A stretch of DNA of 64,000 nt from Synergistaceae bacterium. Lineage in GTDB: Bacteria; Synergistota; Synergistia; Synergistales; Aminobacteriaceae. The position numbers were made by a program, and so were the translations under genes. The stretch's first letter is position 1. Every line of letters starts with the position of its first letter. The notes below the pieces were generated by a model, which was not told where the DNA came from, ran no database searches, and worked only from the letters and a program-made list of their open reading frames with translations. The stretch covers positions 28,162 to 92,161 of the forward strand of contig JAFSSM010000049.1 in assembly GCA_017451025.1 (NCBI GenBank). The letters are read 5' to 3'. This document shows positions 9,001-18,343 of the stretch, in pieces.

Positions 9001-10887
9001 CTACTCTTCTGGTTCAGGTTCTAGCTTCACGTTCTCGCGGTCAACCATCGCCTGAATCTCGTCGTGGGTGATTACTTCCTTCTCCTGAAGCACACCGGCT
9101 ACCTCGTGCAGCATCTTTTCGTGTTCACGCAAAATCGCACCCGCCTGTTCCTGCGCCTCAACCACTAAGCGCCGAATCTCCGCATCTATCTTCTCCGAAG
9201 TATCCTCGCCCACATCGTTGCGCACACCAGACTCTCCGTGAAGATACGTCATCGACGGTGCGGCATACCTCACAGGCCCGAGCTCCGGCGACATCCCGAA
9301 CTCCGTAACCATCCGGCGCGCAGTCTCCGTAGCGCGTTCGAGATCGTTCGATGCTCCGGTCGATGCCTCGCTGAACACCAAAAGCTCCGCCGCTCTCCCT
9401 CCGAGCATCACCGCCATCCTGCTCCGAAGCTCCGACTCTCCCACAAGATAGTGATCCTCGTTCGGCCTCTGAAGTGTATAACCCAGTGCTCCCTTCGTCG
9501 TGGGAATTATGCTCACCTTGTGCACAGGGTCAGTTCCTGGCAGATAGCACGCAACTAATGCATGTCCCGTCTCGTGGTACGCTACCTTCTTGCGGACTTC
9601 CGGAGTGAGCGGTGTCTTCCTCTGCAACCCCGCAACTACACGCTCAATCGCCAGGTCAAAATCATTCATGCTGACCTTGTCGGCTTTCCGGCGCGCGGCC
9701 AAGAGCGAAGCCTCGTTAGCAATATTCGCCAGGTCCGCACCAGAAAAACCGGGCGTTACCTTCGCGATTGACCGTAAATCGATCTCTGGCGCAAGAGGGA
9801 GCTTCTTCGTGTGTATCTTGAGGATTTCCTCGCGGCCTTCCTCTGTCGGAAGTACTACCTGAATCTGCCGGTCAAACCTTCCCGGCCTCAGCAATGCCTG
9901 ATCCAAAATTTCCGGCCGGTTCGTCGCTCCCATAATCACAACTCCGTTGTTGTCCTCGAAGCCGTCCATTTCTGCAAGTAACTGGTTCAGCGTGGCTTCC
10001 TGCTCGGAATTGCTGTTGAAGTTACGCATTCGCGCCTGCCCTATCGCGTCAATCTCGTCCACGAAAATTATGCACGGAGCTTTTCGCTTGGCCTGTTCGA
10101 ACAAATCCCTCACTCTTGCCGCACCAACTCCTACGAACATTTCCACGAAACTTGAACCGGTTATGAAGAAAAACGGCACCCCTGCTTCACCCGCACATGC
10201 CTTCGCGAGAAGAGTCTTTCCTGTTCCGGGAGGACCTACCAGCAATACACCTCGAGGCAGTTTCGCCCCGAACTTGTCAAAGCGTTTCGGGTCTTTCAGG
10301 AAGTCGATTATCTCCCTAAGTTCTACTTCAGCCTCGCCCGCTCCGCCAATATCACCGAAGTGTACTCCGCTCATCTCACCCTGCAGCTCTTTGGCTTTGC
10401 TCTTGCCGAACGAGAATATCCCTCCTCCTGCTCCGCCCCGCATGTTCCTGAATATAAAGTACCAGATAATCAACAGGGGCAGCATCGGCAGAAATATTCC
10501 CATCAGCAGGTCAATCAACCCTTCCTGCCTGGCTACACCGCCAAACTTGATGTCCGCACTGGCCAGTCTCTCAATCAAAAACGGGTCCTGAAGACGTACT
10601 ACACTCTTCACGCTCTCGGGCTTCTTCGTCTTGGCCGTGAGTATCACTCCGTTGACGATTGGCCGCTTGTCCGGACTCAACGCCGCCTCCTTGAGAGTGT
10701 AGACTATCCGGGATTCACCGATGTCAACGTTCTCGATGTCCTGGCTCGTCAGGTCTGCAAGAAACTCGCTGTACGGAACTTCGGTCTTGCTCTCAGCCCA
10801 AGGCTTATAGATATATTCTGCGAACAGCCAAGCCACTATCAACGCACCCAGAAAATACCACACTGAAAATTTTTGTCCTTTGTTCAT
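9001..10887 (-). CDS. ftsH: ATP-dependent zinc metalloprotease FtsH
   Basis: At 628 residues this is a full-length FtsH. It has an N-terminal membrane segment (FSVWYFLGALIVAWLFAEY), a periplasmic domain, and a second membrane segment near residue 130 (LPLLIIWYFIFRNM). The AAA module carries Walker A GPPGTGKT, Walker B IIFVDEIDAIG and the SRH GATNRPEILDQALLRPGR. The peptidase zinc site is HETGH. FtsH degrades unassembled membrane proteins and short-lived regulators; in many diderms it also controls LpxC, which this window encodes at 47.7 kb. It is the last gene of a minus-strand run and ends in a strong terminator. Confidence 0.98.
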   Translation of the reverse strand: MNKGQKFSVWYFLGALIVAWLFAEYIYKPWAESKTEVPYSEFLADLTSQDIENVDIGESRIVYTLKEAALSPDKRPIVNGVILTAKTKKPESVKSVVRLQDPFLIERLASADIKFGGVARQEGLIDLLMGIFLPMLPLLIIWYFIFRNMRGGAGGGIFSFGKSKAKELQGEMSGVHFGDIGGAGEAEVELREIIDFLKDPKRFDKFGAKLPRGVLLVGPPGTGKTLLAKACAGEAGVPFFFITGSSFVEMFVGVGAARVRDLFEQAKRKAPCIIFVDEIDAIGQARMRNFNSNSEQEATLNQLLAEMDGFEDNNGVVIMGATNRPEILDQALLRPGRFDRQIQVVLPTEEGREEILKIHTKKLPLAPEIDLRSIAKVTPGFSGADLANIANEASLLAARRKADKVSMNDFDLAIERVVAGLQRKTPLTPEVRKKVAYHETGHALVACYLPGTDPVHKVSIIPTTKGALGYTLQRPNEDHYLVGESELRSRMAVMLGGRAAELLVFSEASTGASNDLERATETARRMVTEFGMSPELGPVRYAAPSMTYLHGESGVRNDVGEDTSEKIDAEIRRLVVEAQEQAGAILREHEKMLHEVAGVLQEKEVITHDEIQAMVDRENVKLEPEPEE

Positions 10888-10932
10888 GTCAATTTGCCGT
10901 TGGGATTCCTTTCCTGAAAGATTTTTGGTGAG

Positions 10933-11376
10933 TTACAGCCTGGAACTTCTCAGAATTGCCCGCCCTGTTGCGTTACGACGGGCTTTTTCGCGCACTGCTT
11001 CAAACTTCTCTGCTATGTCTGCACGTTCAGATTCACTCACCGGCATTACATCAAGAAACTTCTTCAGCTTTTCCTCCATGTCCTCAATTTCACGGGTATT
11101 CGGCGGAACTGTACGGCCTATATTCTGGAGACTCATAACCGCAATATCCGCGATCAGCACTGCCATATCGTGAAGGTCGCTGTCGTCCTGCGAAGTGCTC
11201 TCCTGTTCCGGAGCTTCCTGCTTAATTCTCGTCGAGAAGCTCAGAAATCCTACAGCTACCGCAAGCCACGCAGCACCCCCCGCGATATTATCGATGTAGA
11301 ACATGTAGCCCGCAAAGATCGCAGTGATGATTCCGCCGCAGAAAAACACCCAGCGCAAAAGTCTGTCCAGCGTCAT
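10933..11376 (-). CDS. Small membrane protein, function unknown
   Basis: The 147-residue product has two hydrophobic helices near the N-terminus (LLRWVFFCGGIITAIFAGYMF and NIAGGAAWLAVAVGFLSF). A charged cytoplasmic tail follows with a helical segment around EIEDMEEKLKKFLDVM. The ATG overlaps the gmk stop (ATGA), so translation is coupled. No family was recognised. Its position between gmk and ftsH does not by itself suggest a function. Confidence 0.75.
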   Translation of the reverse strand: MTLDRLLRWVFFCGGIITAIFAGYMFYIDNIAGGAAWLAVAVGFLSFSTRIKQEAPEQESTSQDDSDLHDMAVLIADIAVMSLQNIGRTVPPNTREIEDMEEKLKKFLDVMPVSESERADIAEKFEAVREKARRNATGRAILRSSRL

Positions 11377-11963
11377 GATGCGATTATCCGCCTAAGCTCC
11401 TCGCAAGCGGAATCCAGATCGTCATTCACGACCACGTAGTCATATTTTCCCTTGAGGCCAAGTTCCTTGACGGCATTAGCCAGTCGTGTGCGCAGAGCCT
11501 CTTCCGTTTCGGTGTGCCTGTCTCTGAGTCTGCGTTCAAGCTCCTGAATTGACGGTACGTCCACAAACACAAGCACTGCTTCAGGAATTTTTTCCCGAAC
11601 CTGCAGTGCTCCCTGTACGTCTATCTCAAGCAGAACGTTATTACCGGCTTCCAGTTCGCGCATAACGTCAGCCTTGAGCGTCCCGTACATGTCCGAGTGA
11701 ACGTAAGCGTACTCCAGAAAAAGCCCCTGCGCTATCCATTCCCTGAAAGTCTCGTGCGAAATGAAACGGTATTCCACGCCGTCAGTCTCGCCTGGTCTTG
11801 GCCGTCTGGTCGTGCAGGAAATCGAGTACACCAGTCCGTGAATATCCTTCAGCGCGCGTTCACGGAGAGTCCCTTTGCCCGCTCCGCTCGGCCCGGACAG
11901 CACAAATAACTTTCCCCTGCCTACTCGATGTTCTGAATCTGTTCGCGCATTCTCTCTACGCAT
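11373..11963 (-). CDS. gmk: Guanylate kinase
   Basis: The enzyme phosphorylates GMP to GDP. Visible signatures are the P-loop GPSGAGKGT (residues 24-32), the GMP-binding signature SCTTRRPRPGETDGVEYRF, and EIDVQGALQV. The chosen ATG at 11963 has an AGAGG site 8 nt upstream and overlaps the end of yicC by 43 nt. A GTG at 11987 lacks a ribosome site, and a GTG immediately before the P-loop would shorten the first strand. The 196-residue length fits the family. The yicC-gmk pairing is common in bacteria. Confidence 0.95.
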   Translation of the reverse strand: MRRENARTDSEHRVGRGKLFVLSGPSGAGKGTLRERALKDIHGLVYSISCTTRRPRPGETDGVEYRFISHETFREWIAQGLFLEYAYVHSDMYGTLKADVMRELEAGNNVLLEIDVQGALQVREKIPEAVLVFVDVPSIQELERRLRDRHTETEEALRTRLANAVKELGLKGKYDYVVVNDDLDSACEELRRIIAS

Positions 11964-12808
11964 GATTTCGCCTCTACTACTCCCCACCTGAACTGTGCAT
12001 CCGCTACCTTGCTGCCCATCGTGTTAATCTCCCTGTTCATCTCCTGAATCAGAAAGTCTAAACGTTTCCCTGATGGTTCCTGCGATTCCATTATCTGCCG
12101 GAATTTTTCGGTGTGGGCCTCAATTCTGACCAGTTCCTCCGAGACATCCCATTTGTCCGACATCAGCGAAACTTCCTGCGCAACACGTGCCTCGTCGATC
12201 TCAAGATCATAGTGTTCCATAACCGTCTCTATTCTTGTCCGCAATGACTCCAGTGCGTCGTTTCGGGCCGCCTCCCAGCGTTCTTTTAGCGATGCTGTAA
12301 GTCTCACAAGCATATTCAGGTCTGCTTCTACTTTACCCTTGAGCTTGAGACCTTCAGCTCTCTTCATGTCGTTGAGGGACTTTATGGCCTCAGCAATAAT
12401 TTCGTCCCAGATTTCGGGGTTCTCTGACGCTTCCTGCTCAGCTATATTGCTGTGGTCATCGTATACTCCGGGAATTAACAGAAAATTCGTGATGTCCGAA
12501 GGTGCTTCAAGCTGGTTGCGCTTTGCGATTTTGCGCACCTGGTTTATCAGGTTGAGCAGTCCTTCTTCGTCGAGAGCAGGGATATGTGCACCGGGATTCC
12601 AGGTGATTTCTGCTGAGAGCTTTACCTTCCCGCGAGCTATCGAGCTCCTCATGATGTTAATTGCCTTGTTCTCGAGCGATGATAACTCTCTGGGCAGTCG
12701 CGCGCTGAAGTCCTGGTACTTGTGATTCACAGACGTAATCTCCACCAAAACATTACCCCACGAAAATTCGTGCCTGCTGCTCCCGAAACCCGTCATACTG
12801 ATAAACAT
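11921..12808 (-). CDS. yicC: YicC/YloC-family endoribonuclease
   Basis: The 295-residue product begins MFISMTGFGSS, the hallmark start of the YicC/YloC family, and ends with the conserved block FLIQEMNREINTMGSK plus a terminal helix. Proteins of this family have been described as endoribonucleases, and the E. coli member is involved in RNA turnover. It sits upstream of gmk, as in Bacillus and many other phyla, and overlaps it. Confidence 0.93.
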   Translation of the reverse strand: MFISMTGFGSSRHEFSWGNVLVEITSVNHKYQDFSARLPRELSSLENKAINIMRSSIARGKVKLSAEITWNPGAHIPALDEEGLLNLINQVRKIAKRNQLEAPSDITNFLLIPGVYDDHSNIAEQEASENPEIWDEIIAEAIKSLNDMKRAEGLKLKGKVEADLNMLVRLTASLKERWEAARNDALESLRTRIETVMEHYDLEIDEARVAQEVSLMSDKWDVSEELVRIEAHTEKFRQIMESQEPSGKRLDFLIQEMNREINTMGSKVADAQFRWGVVEAKSCVERMREQIQNIE

Positions 12809-12814
12809 TCCGAG

Positions 12815-13447
12815 TTAGCCCTCCGCTTCAAGTTTCTTCATTGCGGCATTCAGGCTGTCCATGATAATTTTGCGGCCCTCTTTGCTGGAATACACATCAT
12901 CACTGAATCTCAGAGGTTCACCGAAAGTTATGCGGAGCTTCGTCGGCTTTATGAATGCGCTTCCAGGAGGCATTGCCTTAAACGATCCGTGAATGAACGC
13001 AGGCAGAATCGGAGCATGTTCGTGTGCGGCGATGAGTGCTACTCCGGCTTCAAGGGGCTGAAGGTTTCCGTCGAGGCTTCTTCCGCCCTCCGGGAATATC
13101 AGCACGTCGCTTCCTTCCTGGTAGAGTTTCATGAAACCCTTCAACGCTCCGGCAGCACTGGCGTTGTTCTGGCGCGATACCGGAACTGCTCCGAGTGCCC
13201 TTATGCACGTCCCGAAAAGCCAGCTGGTGAAAAGTTCTTCCTTCGCGAAATAGCGTAGACGACGCGGGAAAAAGCACCCGACTATCACGGGGTCGAGATT
13301 GCTCGCGTGATTGCAGGCAACGATAAACTTTTCGTTTGGGTCAAGCCTCGTGAGCCATTTCGACGAACATCTGTTGTAGATTATGAGTAATATTTTGAGG
13401 AAATTTCTGACGATAAAGTAAAAGATTTTGTTCTGTCCGATCTTCAT
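12815..13447 (-). CDS. plsC: 1-acyl-sn-glycerol-3-phosphate acyltransferase (PlsC family)
   Basis: This 210-residue membrane-associated enzyme contains the acyltransferase motif I NHASNLDP (catalytic HxxxxD-type His/Asp) and motif III VLIFPEGGRS. An N-terminal hydrophobic helix (IFYFIVRNFLKILLIIY) anchors it. It should add the second fatty acyl chain to lysophosphatidate in phospholipid synthesis. The start codon overlaps the cmk stop (ATGA). A cmk-plsC pair is a frequent arrangement. Other glycerolipid acyltransferases share these motifs, so the exact acceptor is inferred. Confidence 0.9.
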   Translation of the reverse strand: MKIGQNKIFYFIVRNFLKILLIIYNRCSSKWLTRLDPNEKFIVACNHASNLDPVIVGCFFPRRLRYFAKEELFTSWLFGTCIRALGAVPVSRQNNASAAGALKGFMKLYQEGSDVLIFPEGGRSLDGNLQPLEAGVALIAAHEHAPILPAFIHGSFKAMPPGSAFIKPTKLRITFGEPLRFSDDVYSSKEGRKIIMDSLNAAMKKLEAEG

Positions 13448-14109
13448 TGCGATATGTTACCCTCCGACTTCACGTGCTCAAGTATGAATGTTACTGCTTC
13501 TTCTTCCGTCATGTCCGAAGTGTCGAGATACACAGCTCCTTCCGGCACAGTAAGAGGGGCAGTTTTGCGGCTGGAGTCGTTTTTGTCGCGATCTGTTATT
13601 GCCGCAAGAATTTCGTCGTAGTTTGCGTTCTCTCCTTTGCGTGTGCGCTCAAGGTATCTGCGCCTGGCCCGTGCCTCCGGGCTGGCGGTCAGGAAGAATT
13701 TTATGCGGGCATCAGGGAAAACTACACTTCCTATATCCCGTCCCTCAGCGACGATTGAGCCGTGCTTTTCCTGTTCCTGCTGCAACCCGAGCAACGCCTC
13801 ACGCACAGCAGGCACAGCCGAATACACAGAGGCCAGCTCGTCAACTTCCGGAGTCCTGATTTCGCCGCTAACGTCAAAATCATTCACGAGGACTTTTCCG
13901 TCCCGAAGTTCCACCCGAATTTTCGTCAGTGCCTCGCGCAGATATTCGTCATTGTCGGGCTTAACTTCTGCCTGTGCCAAAATCAACGCTATTGCCCGGT
14001 AAATTGCCCCTGTGTCCAGATAATTTATGCCGAGCCTATGCGCAACTGCCTTAGCAACAGAACTCTTTCCGGCTCCAGCAGGGCCGTCTATTGTGATTAC
14101 GTAAGTCAA
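13444..14109 (-). CDS. cmk: Cytidylate kinase
   Basis: The 221-residue enzyme phosphorylates CMP and dCMP. It has the P-loop GPAGAGKSSVAK (from residue 9), the substrate block LDTGAIYRAIAL, EGRDIGSVVFPDA, and the lid region RARRRYLER. The start is TTG two bases after the stop of the HDOD gene. No in-frame ATG lies close enough to keep the first strand. It is translationally coupled to plsC. Confidence 0.95.
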   Translation of the reverse strand: MTYVITIDGPAGAGKSSVAKAVAHRLGINYLDTGAIYRAIALILAQAEVKPDNDEYLREALTKIRVELRDGKVLVNDFDVSGEIRTPEVDELASVYSAVPAVREALLGLQQEQEKHGSIVAEGRDIGSVVFPDARIKFFLTASPEARARRRYLERTRKGENANYDEILAAITDRDKNDSSRKTAPLTVPEGAVYLDTSDMTEEEAVTFILEHVKSEGNISQ

Positions 14110-14112
14110 TTT

Positions 14113-15003
14113 TTACAGCCCTGTCATGTCGCCCATATCGCTGGCCACGTTACTGGCAAAGTCGATCATCTCTGAAAGCAGGTTGTCGAAATTCCTTATC
14201 CCCAATCTCTCGATAGGCTCCGGGAACATGTACGCCTGCAATCCGTCAGCTCCCAAGCCTATACCCAGCATCAGGCATATCGTGTTTGCGAGGGTTACTA
14301 CGTCGAGCAGGGGCTGGTACTCCTTCTTGTCTTCGGGAAGCTCATTAGGCTTGTGGTGATATGCTACGGCTATCCTGTAAGACTCCGGCATTTCCCACTT
14401 GCCCACAAGAATATCGCCTATCTCTGCGTGGTCAAAGCCCAGCACCTTCCACTCAGCTTCGGTGAAGGGAATGTGTTTCTCCTCGACCATCTTGACGATT
14501 ATTCCGTAGCCGAAACGCACATAGTCGTTGAGAATTACCTTGCCTATGTCGTGCAGAAGGCCGCCAACATATGCGTCTTCGGTGCCGACTTTTTCCGTTA
14601 TCTGCGCCAAATGCCTGGAAGTGTACGCCACCATCAGGGAATGCCGCCACAATTCGCCCCTGTCCAGCGCATAACCGGACAATCCTTTATCCATAGCAGA
14701 ATACACGGTTGCGGCGAGGACTATGTTGCTGACGCTCTTATAGCCCAGCAGAGCAATAGCCTCCGAAATGTTGGAGATGTTGCGGGTCATTCCGTAGGCC
14801 GCTGAATTTGCGAGTTTTAGTATGCGCAGAACAAGCCCTTCATCGCGTGCAAGGCTTTGAGCTACGTCCGCAGCGTTGCTTCCGGGATCATTGAGCTTCC
14901 TCATTGTCTCGAGCACAAACTGAGGGAACGATTTTATGTTCTTCATGTTGCCGATAATTCTGGTCTTGATTAGTTCTCTGGACTTTTCATCTATCTCACT
15001 CAC
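14113..15003 (-). CDS. HDOD-domain signalling protein
   Basis: The 296-residue protein matches the HDOD fold: FPQFVLETMRKLNDPGSNAADVAQ near the start, LARDEGLVLRILKLANSAAYG, and an HD-like site GGLLHDIGKVIL in the middle. HDOD proteins occur in two-component and c-di-GMP networks and often act as non-enzymatic regulators. Here some HD residues are kept, so catalysis cannot be excluded. The start is GTG behind AAGGGGG. No receiver, GGDEF or EAL domain is fused. Confidence 0.88.
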   Translation of the reverse strand: MSEIDEKSRELIKTRIIGNMKNIKSFPQFVLETMRKLNDPGSNAADVAQSLARDEGLVLRILKLANSAAYGMTRNISNISEAIALLGYKSVSNIVLAATVYSAMDKGLSGYALDRGELWRHSLMVAYTSRHLAQITEKVGTEDAYVGGLLHDIGKVILNDYVRFGYGIIVKMVEEKHIPFTEAEWKVLGFDHAEIGDILVGKWEMPESYRIAVAYHHKPNELPEDKKEYQPLLDVVTLANTICLMLGIGLGADGLQAYMFPEPIERLGIRNFDNLLSEMIDFASNVASDMGDMTGL

Positions 15004-15041
15004 GGACTGCTGCCCCCTTCTTGTGAAAAGATTATATTCAA

Positions 15042-15758
15042 TTAAACTTTGCCGATGCTGAATATTTTAGAGTAGAGATCGGAAAAAGACAAACTTACAT
15101 ACTCGCCGACACCCAGACTTTCCAGAACCATACCGCCAATTCTGCGGCGTATAAGCCTCTCCACACGAAAACCCGCCTCTCTTGCCATAAGCCTGACCTC
15201 GCGCTTCAGACCCTCAATGATGACGATTTTCACCCACTGATTTGCGGGGTCCCTGTCCATCACATTAATGCTCACCGGTTTTACGTGATGGCCGCCCTCA
15301 ATCTCAAACCCTTTTCGCCAGCGTGCTAACTGCTTCTCGTTGATGGGAATGTTGAGCAGGGCTTCGTACTCCTTCTGAATCTGCTTTGAGGGGTGAAGTA
15401 TGCTCTGCGTGAAGTCGCCGTCGTTCGTGAGAATCAGGAGGCCCTCGCTCTCGCGGTCAAGACGGCCTACAGGATAGAGCCTGCCCTTGTGCTCAGGTAT
15501 CAGGTCAATCACTACGGGGTCGTATTTGTCGCTTGCGGCGCAGACATAACCCGTAGGCTTGTTGATGACGTAGTAGACGTGAGTGCTGAGGGTCAGGGGC
15601 TTGCGGTCAAGGGTAACTACGTCGTGGTCGGGGTCAACCTGGAAGAACGGAGCGAGGACGATTTTTCCGTTGACCTGGATTCTGCCGGAGAGTATTACGT
15701 CTTCGGCTTTGCACCTTGAAGCAACTCCGCAGGAAGCCAGAAATGCATTAAGCCTCAA
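15042..15758 (-). CDS. rRNA pseudouridine synthase, RsuA/RluB family
   Basis: An N-terminal S4 RNA-binding domain (LRLNAFLASCGVASRCKAED) is followed by the catalytic domain with GRLDRESEGLLILTNDG, where the Asp of GRLD is the nucleophile. The C-terminal block LKREVRLMAREAG is also conserved. The enzyme isomerises a uridine in rRNA. The TTG at 15758 has GGAG 8 nt upstream and gives the usual family N-terminus. A GTG at 15776 would overlap the methyltransferase gene and lacks a ribosome site. RsuA and RluB cannot be separated by sight. Confidence 0.92.
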   Translation of the reverse strand: MRLNAFLASCGVASRCKAEDVILSGRIQVNGKIVLAPFFQVDPDHDVVTLDRKPLTLSTHVYYVINKPTGYVCAASDKYDPVVIDLIPEHKGRLYPVGRLDRESEGLLILTNDGDFTQSILHPSKQIQKEYEALLNIPINEKQLARWRKGFEIEGGHHVKPVSINVMDRDPANQWVKIVIIEGLKREVRLMAREAGFRVERLIRRRIGGMVLESLGVGEYVSLSFSDLYSKIFSIGKV

Positions 15759-15762
15759 TTTA

Positions 15763-16560
15763 TCACTCCATTTCACAGCTGAATAGATTAAGCTGCATTG
15801 TATTTCTATTCACTCTGTCGTCAAATGAATCAAAACCCGAAAATTTTTCTGCTAATCTTTCGTTCGTCATAGCTATATATTCGGGGTTAATGTCTATTCC
15901 CGTCGCGTTCCTGTTAGTCTGCTGGCACACACGCAGTGAAGTCCCGCTGCCTACGAAAGGGTCAAGCACTTTATCTCCCTCGTCAGATGACGCAAGTATG
16001 ATCCGCTCGAAAAGTGCTTCAGGCTTCTGTGTGGGATGCTGCTTTCTGTCCCTGTTGCAATAGTGAACGTGCGAGAACTCCCAGACGTTGCCGGGATTAG
16101 CTCCCTGCATATTGTTGCGGGCACGATAATATTTCTGCGGCACCCTTATTGCGTCAAGGTTGAACACAAAATTCTGAGGGTGCTTCGTGAAGAACAGTAT
16201 ATCATCATGGCGCGGCGAGTATCCTCGTGTCTTGCCTGTGCCCTGTGTGTAATGCCATGTTATCCATGAGTTGAAGTACAGGCCGAACTCCTGCTCAAGA
16301 ATAATATAGACGTAAGAGATATAACGCATACCCATGAAGACATATATAGACCCGTCATCAGTCAGAACGCGTTTTGCTTCTTTCAGCCATGAGCGGGAGA
16401 ACTCCAGGTAGTCCGTAAATTTCAGGTTATCCTGATTGTTACCGTAGTTCTTGCTCAAATTATACGGAGGGTCTGCGGCAATCAGCCTGAATGAGGCATC
16501 AGGGAACTTCTTCATTTCAGTTACAGCATCTCCGCATATGGTAATTATTCTCTGAGCCAT
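15763..16560 (-). CDS. DNA methyltransferase of a type II restriction-modification system
   Basis: The 265-residue protein has DPPYNLSKNYG (motif IV, catalytic, residues 31-41) before DPFVGSGTSLRVC (motif I, SAM-binding). This is the beta-group order of DNA adenine-N6/cytosine-N4 methyltransferases. KQHPTQKPEALFERII before motif I is also typical. The region between the motifs should read the target site, which is unknown. The start overlaps the end of the nuclease gene by 16 nt. The pair interrupts an otherwise housekeeping run, and its base composition looks AT-richer than its neighbours by eye, which suggests horizontal acquisition. Confidence 0.93.
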   Translation of the reverse strand: MAQRIITICGDAVTEMKKFPDASFRLIAADPPYNLSKNYGNNQDNLKFTDYLEFSRSWLKEAKRVLTDDGSIYVFMGMRYISYVYIILEQEFGLYFNSWITWHYTQGTGKTRGYSPRHDDILFFTKHPQNFVFNLDAIRVPQKYYRARNNMQGANPGNVWEFSHVHYCNRDRKQHPTQKPEALFERIILASSDEGDKVLDPFVGSGTSLRVCQQTNRNATGIDINPEYIAMTNERLAEKFSGFDSFDDRVNRNTMQLNLFSCEME

Positions 16561-17309
16561 TTATTCTTCACCGCCTCCCTGTAGAAATCCATGAACGTAC
16601 GGCGTTTGCTGTGAAGGAATTTCTTGTCAAGCATCTGGCACATCTCCCATGTAGTCCTATGCTGAAAGCTGACGTAATGAATATCCTTCACCTGTATCTG
16701 ACCTGTTCCAAGCGCAGGGTTATAGCTTATATCGCTATCACTGATATATTTCAGGTCATATGCTCTGTAATCTGTTATCTCCATGATGCCGTCTATAAGT
16801 CCTGTAGCCCTGTTGCGCTCAGAGTAGACTTTATGCTTGATTGAGAGAACGATAAACATGAAATCAGGATCGTTGACGTAAGCTGTCCTGATTCTGCTGA
16901 AAGAAGTTATGTTAGGCCTCTTTCCGCTGTCAGGTATATCGTCGGCAGTCGCTTTCACGTCAACACTGCCGGTGATTACGTCGCTACCCTTCCTGAATTG
17001 CAGAATAATATCTGCCATGTCAAGACGTTCCTGTGCTTCAGCATTGATGAGGTTGTAAATATTATTCTCATCGTCACTTATACCTGCAAAAACTTCAAAT
17101 GCCCATGCTTCAATCATAGGACCGGCTATCTTGTTAATGTCCTTCAGGGGTAAGCCAGCCTTCAAGTTTGTGTTGATGATGATTTTGTTATCTCCGGCTG
17201 TTTCCCTGGCATCGAGAATCGATACTATCTGACGAATCACAAAATCAGACTCTTCACGGTAAGATGCAGACTCCACAGGTATCTTGAAGGTAAGTTCCTC
17301 GTACTTCAC
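16545..17309 (-). CDS. Type II restriction endonuclease, HincII-like PD-(D/E)XK
   Basis: The 254-residue protein contains MADIILQF followed about 11 residues later by GSVDVKAT, a D...DxK arrangement matching the catalytic core of PD-(D/E)XK nucleases. A downstream RPNITSFSRIRTAYV resembles the segment after the active site in HincII (there TADILLV, LDVKTRN, PNIISAYKLAQ). The resemblance was judged from memory of HincII, so the family call is an inference. The overlapping methyltransferase gene supports a restriction function. The start is GTG, with AGAGG overlapping the trpS stop codon. Confidence 0.78.
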   Translation of the reverse strand: MKYEELTFKIPVESASYREESDFVIRQIVSILDARETAGDNKIIINTNLKAGLPLKDINKIAGPMIEAWAFEVFAGISDDENNIYNLINAEAQERLDMADIILQFRKGSDVITGSVDVKATADDIPDSGKRPNITSFSRIRTAYVNDPDFMFIVLSIKHKVYSERNRATGLIDGIMEITDYRAYDLKYISDSDISYNPALGTGQIQVKDIHYVSFQHRTTWEMCQMLDKKFLHSKRRTFMDFYREAVKNKWLRE

Positions 17310-17311
17310 TG

Positions 17312-18322
17312 TTACCTCTTAGGGTTAGGAAGCAATCCCATAGCAGGATAAATCTCGCTCATCGTCTCACGCGCAACTTTCCCTGCCCTCTCCGCTCCGT
17401 CCGCAAATATCTCATCCAGCAATGCAGTCTTGCCCTCGTACTTGGCCCGGCGTTCACGCACCGGAGCCATCATCTCCTGAATGTGTGCGTTGAGTTTCTT
17501 CTTGCAGTCAATGCACCCAATTCCTGCCGTCCTGCACCCCTCGCAAATCTCCGCCTTCTCGCCCTCATCGTGATTGAACACCTTGTGCAAATCCCACACA
17601 GGACACTTCGCAGGGTCTCCGGAGTCTGTGCGTCTCATTCTTGCGGGGTCAGTCATCATAGTCCTCAATTTCTGCCACATTGACTCTGCACTCTCCGAAA
17701 TCTCTAACGCGTTGCCGTAGGACTTGCTCATCTTGCGGCCGTCAATGCCCGGAACTTTCGGTGTTGCTGTGAATAGCGGCTGAGGTTCAACGAGTAAATC
17801 CTCGCCGAAGAAATTGTTGAAACGTCTGACCAGCTCGCGGGAAATCTCGAGGTGTGCACTCTGGTCTTCACCGACCGGAACGAGCGATGCCTTGTAGAGC
17901 AATATATCCGCCGCCATCAGTACAGGGTAGCCCAAAAATCCGTACGTGCCCAAATCCTTATTGCTGATGTTCTGGAGCTGCTCCTTGTACGTGGGATTCC
18001 GGTAAAGCCAGCCCAATGGAGTAATCATTCCCAGAGCGAGGGCAAGTTCTGCGTGCTGCGGGACGTGCGACTGAATGAACAGGGGGGATTTTTCCGGGTC
18101 AAGCCCAACCGAAAGCCAGTCGAGCAGTGCTGTGTAACAATATTCTCCGGTGTTGGCGGAGTCCTCGTAGTTCGATGTGAGTGCGTGCCAGTCTGCGATT
18201 GCGTAGAAGCACTCGTAGCGTTCGTCGTTCTGGAGCTTGACGAAATTGCTCAAAGCTCCTGCCATGTGGCCAAGATGCAACGGACCTGTGGGTCTCATTG
18301 CGCTTAATACTCGTAATTTCAT
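17312..18322 (-). CDS. trpS: Tryptophan--tRNA ligase
   Basis: The 336-residue class I synthetase has PTGPLHLGHMAG (HIGH motif) and GRKMSKSYGN (KMSKS motif), and charges tRNA-Trp. Toward the C-terminus it carries a cysteine-rich stretch, CEGCRTAGIGCIDCKK, with four Cys that could bind a metal; this stretch is found in a subset of bacterial TrpRS proteins. The ATG is at the usual position. Upstream DNA shows no T-box consensus. Confidence 0.96.
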   Translation of the reverse strand: MKLRVLSAMRPTGPLHLGHMAGALSNFVKLQNDERYECFYAIADWHALTSNYEDSANTGEYCYTALLDWLSVGLDPEKSPLFIQSHVPQHAELALALGMITPLGWLYRNPTYKEQLQNISNKDLGTYGFLGYPVLMAADILLYKASLVPVGEDQSAHLEISRELVRRFNNFFGEDLLVEPQPLFTATPKVPGIDGRKMSKSYGNALEISESAESMWQKLRTMMTDPARMRRTDSGDPAKCPVWDLHKVFNHDEGEKAEICEGCRTAGIGCIDCKKKLNAHIQEMMAPVRERRAKYEGKTALLDEIFADGAERAGKVARETMSEIYPAMGLLPNPKR

Positions 18323-18343
18323 GTTAAGTCATTGCTCGTGGAA

